Shown here piece by piece: positions 63,659-64,000 of a stretch of 64,000 bases of DNA. Source of the DNA: Prolixibacteraceae bacterium (GTDB lineage Bacteria; Bacteroidota; Bacteroidia; Bacteroidales; Prolixibacteraceae); NCBI GenBank assembly GCA_003506435.1, contig DOAQ01000049.1, forward strand, positions 218,084-282,083, written 5' to 3'. The notes below the pieces were generated by a model. It did not search any database and was not told the origin of the DNA. It was given only the letters and a program-made list of their open reading frames with translations. Positions within the stretch are counted from its first letter, which is position 1. Each line of letters begins with the position of its first letter. Position numbers and translations under genes: made by a program.

Positions 63659-63791
63659 CGAGGCTGTCCAAAAAGTCTGGAACAGAGTCATCCCGAACTT
63701 GTTTCGGGATCTCATCGTTCTAATAATCAGACCCTGAAATAAATTCAGGGTGACGCGAGTTGCGAATTTCAGAACTTTTCGGACAGCCTTA
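63659..63791. repeat. MITE-like palindromic element, copy C
   Basis: An element of about 132 bp with the ends GAGGCTGTCCAAAAAGTCT and AGAACTTTTCGGACAGCCTT, and interior hairpins CCCGAA/TTCGGG and ACCCTGAA/TTCAGGGT. Same orientation as copy A (12045-12201). It begins only 17 bp after the last array unit. Confidence 0.8.
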
Positions 63792-64000
63792 AAAAATTGT
63801 GTAAATGAGTTTTGGGTAATCCTGGCGAAGCATTTCCATCGGAAAGCTATCGTGTACCCACAAATCCGATGTTTTTAGCTTTAATACAAATTGGTGTGGT
63901 AGTCTGGTTTATTTAACCTTATTTTTCCGGAATAACCTTAGTAGTCTGGCACCCACCATCCGATTAGAACCTTATTTTATACCAAATGAATATATAATAA
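63792..64000. other. A+T-rich tail without a recognised feature
   Basis: About 200 bp to the window edge. No ORF, hairpin or repeat could be supported, and the 21-nt register of the array does not continue beyond the MITE. Confidence 0.5.

Noticed and set aside
63457..63723. Separate protein-coding gene over the repeat array
   Set aside because: Its open frame follows from the 21-nt period, it starts at a weak TTG, and it runs into the MITE.

Overview
The window looks like chromosomal DNA of an environmental Bacteroidota, most likely class Bacteroidia. It carries a SusC/SusD pair, an ECF sigma/FecR pair, lipoproteins with CSC/SGC-type lipoboxes, promoters of the TAnnTTTG type and almost no Shine-Dalgarno signals. 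It is mostly a carbohydrate-use region followed by an efflux operon and an envelope/signalling cluster. I saw no rRNA, tRNA or CRISPR array.

Positions 1-12200 hold a divergent sugar-catabolism locus. A GntR-type regulator, a HAD phosphatase and an SGNH-alpha/beta-hydrolase fusion run leftward. An MFS transporter, a DUF4380 protein, an L-fucose/L-arabinose isomerase-like enzyme, a mannose-6-phosphate-isomerase-like protein, a ROK kinase and a clan GH-A glycosidase run rightward. An 18-bp inverted repeat in the divergent promoter is the probable GntR operator. A fused FAD/Fe-S D-lactate-dehydrogenase-like protein follows (12221-15055).

Positions 15100-45600 hold a large polysaccharide utilisation locus: ECF sigma, FecR anti-sigma, SusC, SusD, a DUF5017 lipoprotein, a LamG lipoprotein, a Gfo/Idh/MocA oxidoreductase, a TIM-barrel sugar isomerase, GH106 (rhamnosidase), GH29 (fucosidase), an (alpha/alpha)6 protein, GH35/DUF5597, GH2, several SGNH esterases and a 771-residue possible new glycosidase. 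The likely substrate is an esterified glycan carrying rhamnose, fucose and galactose. The locus is visibly reshuffled: it contains a decayed SGNH pseudogene, N-terminal stubs of a GH2 and a GH29 gene, and an SGNH gene truncated by foreign sequence.

Positions 46100-52350 hold a TetR-controlled TolC/MFP/RND efflux operon with three matching operator palindromes. It is bracketed by related repeat remnants, with an IS200-type transposase fragment beside it. Positions 53270-62450 hold an outer-membrane barrel, a frameshifted DUF6515 gene, a TonB receptor, a DUF4249 lipoprotein, a PQQ-type propeller, a small exported protein, an esterase and a LytS/LytTR two-component pair.

The right end carries the most unusual structure. 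An uncharacterised helical protein (62635-63375) is followed at once by a degenerate tandem array with an exact 21-nt period (TTGTAAY core, 11 units in strict register plus two out-of-register ones). A copy of a 130-165-bp palindromic MITE-like element abuts it; that element also occurs near 12.1 and 23.1 kb.
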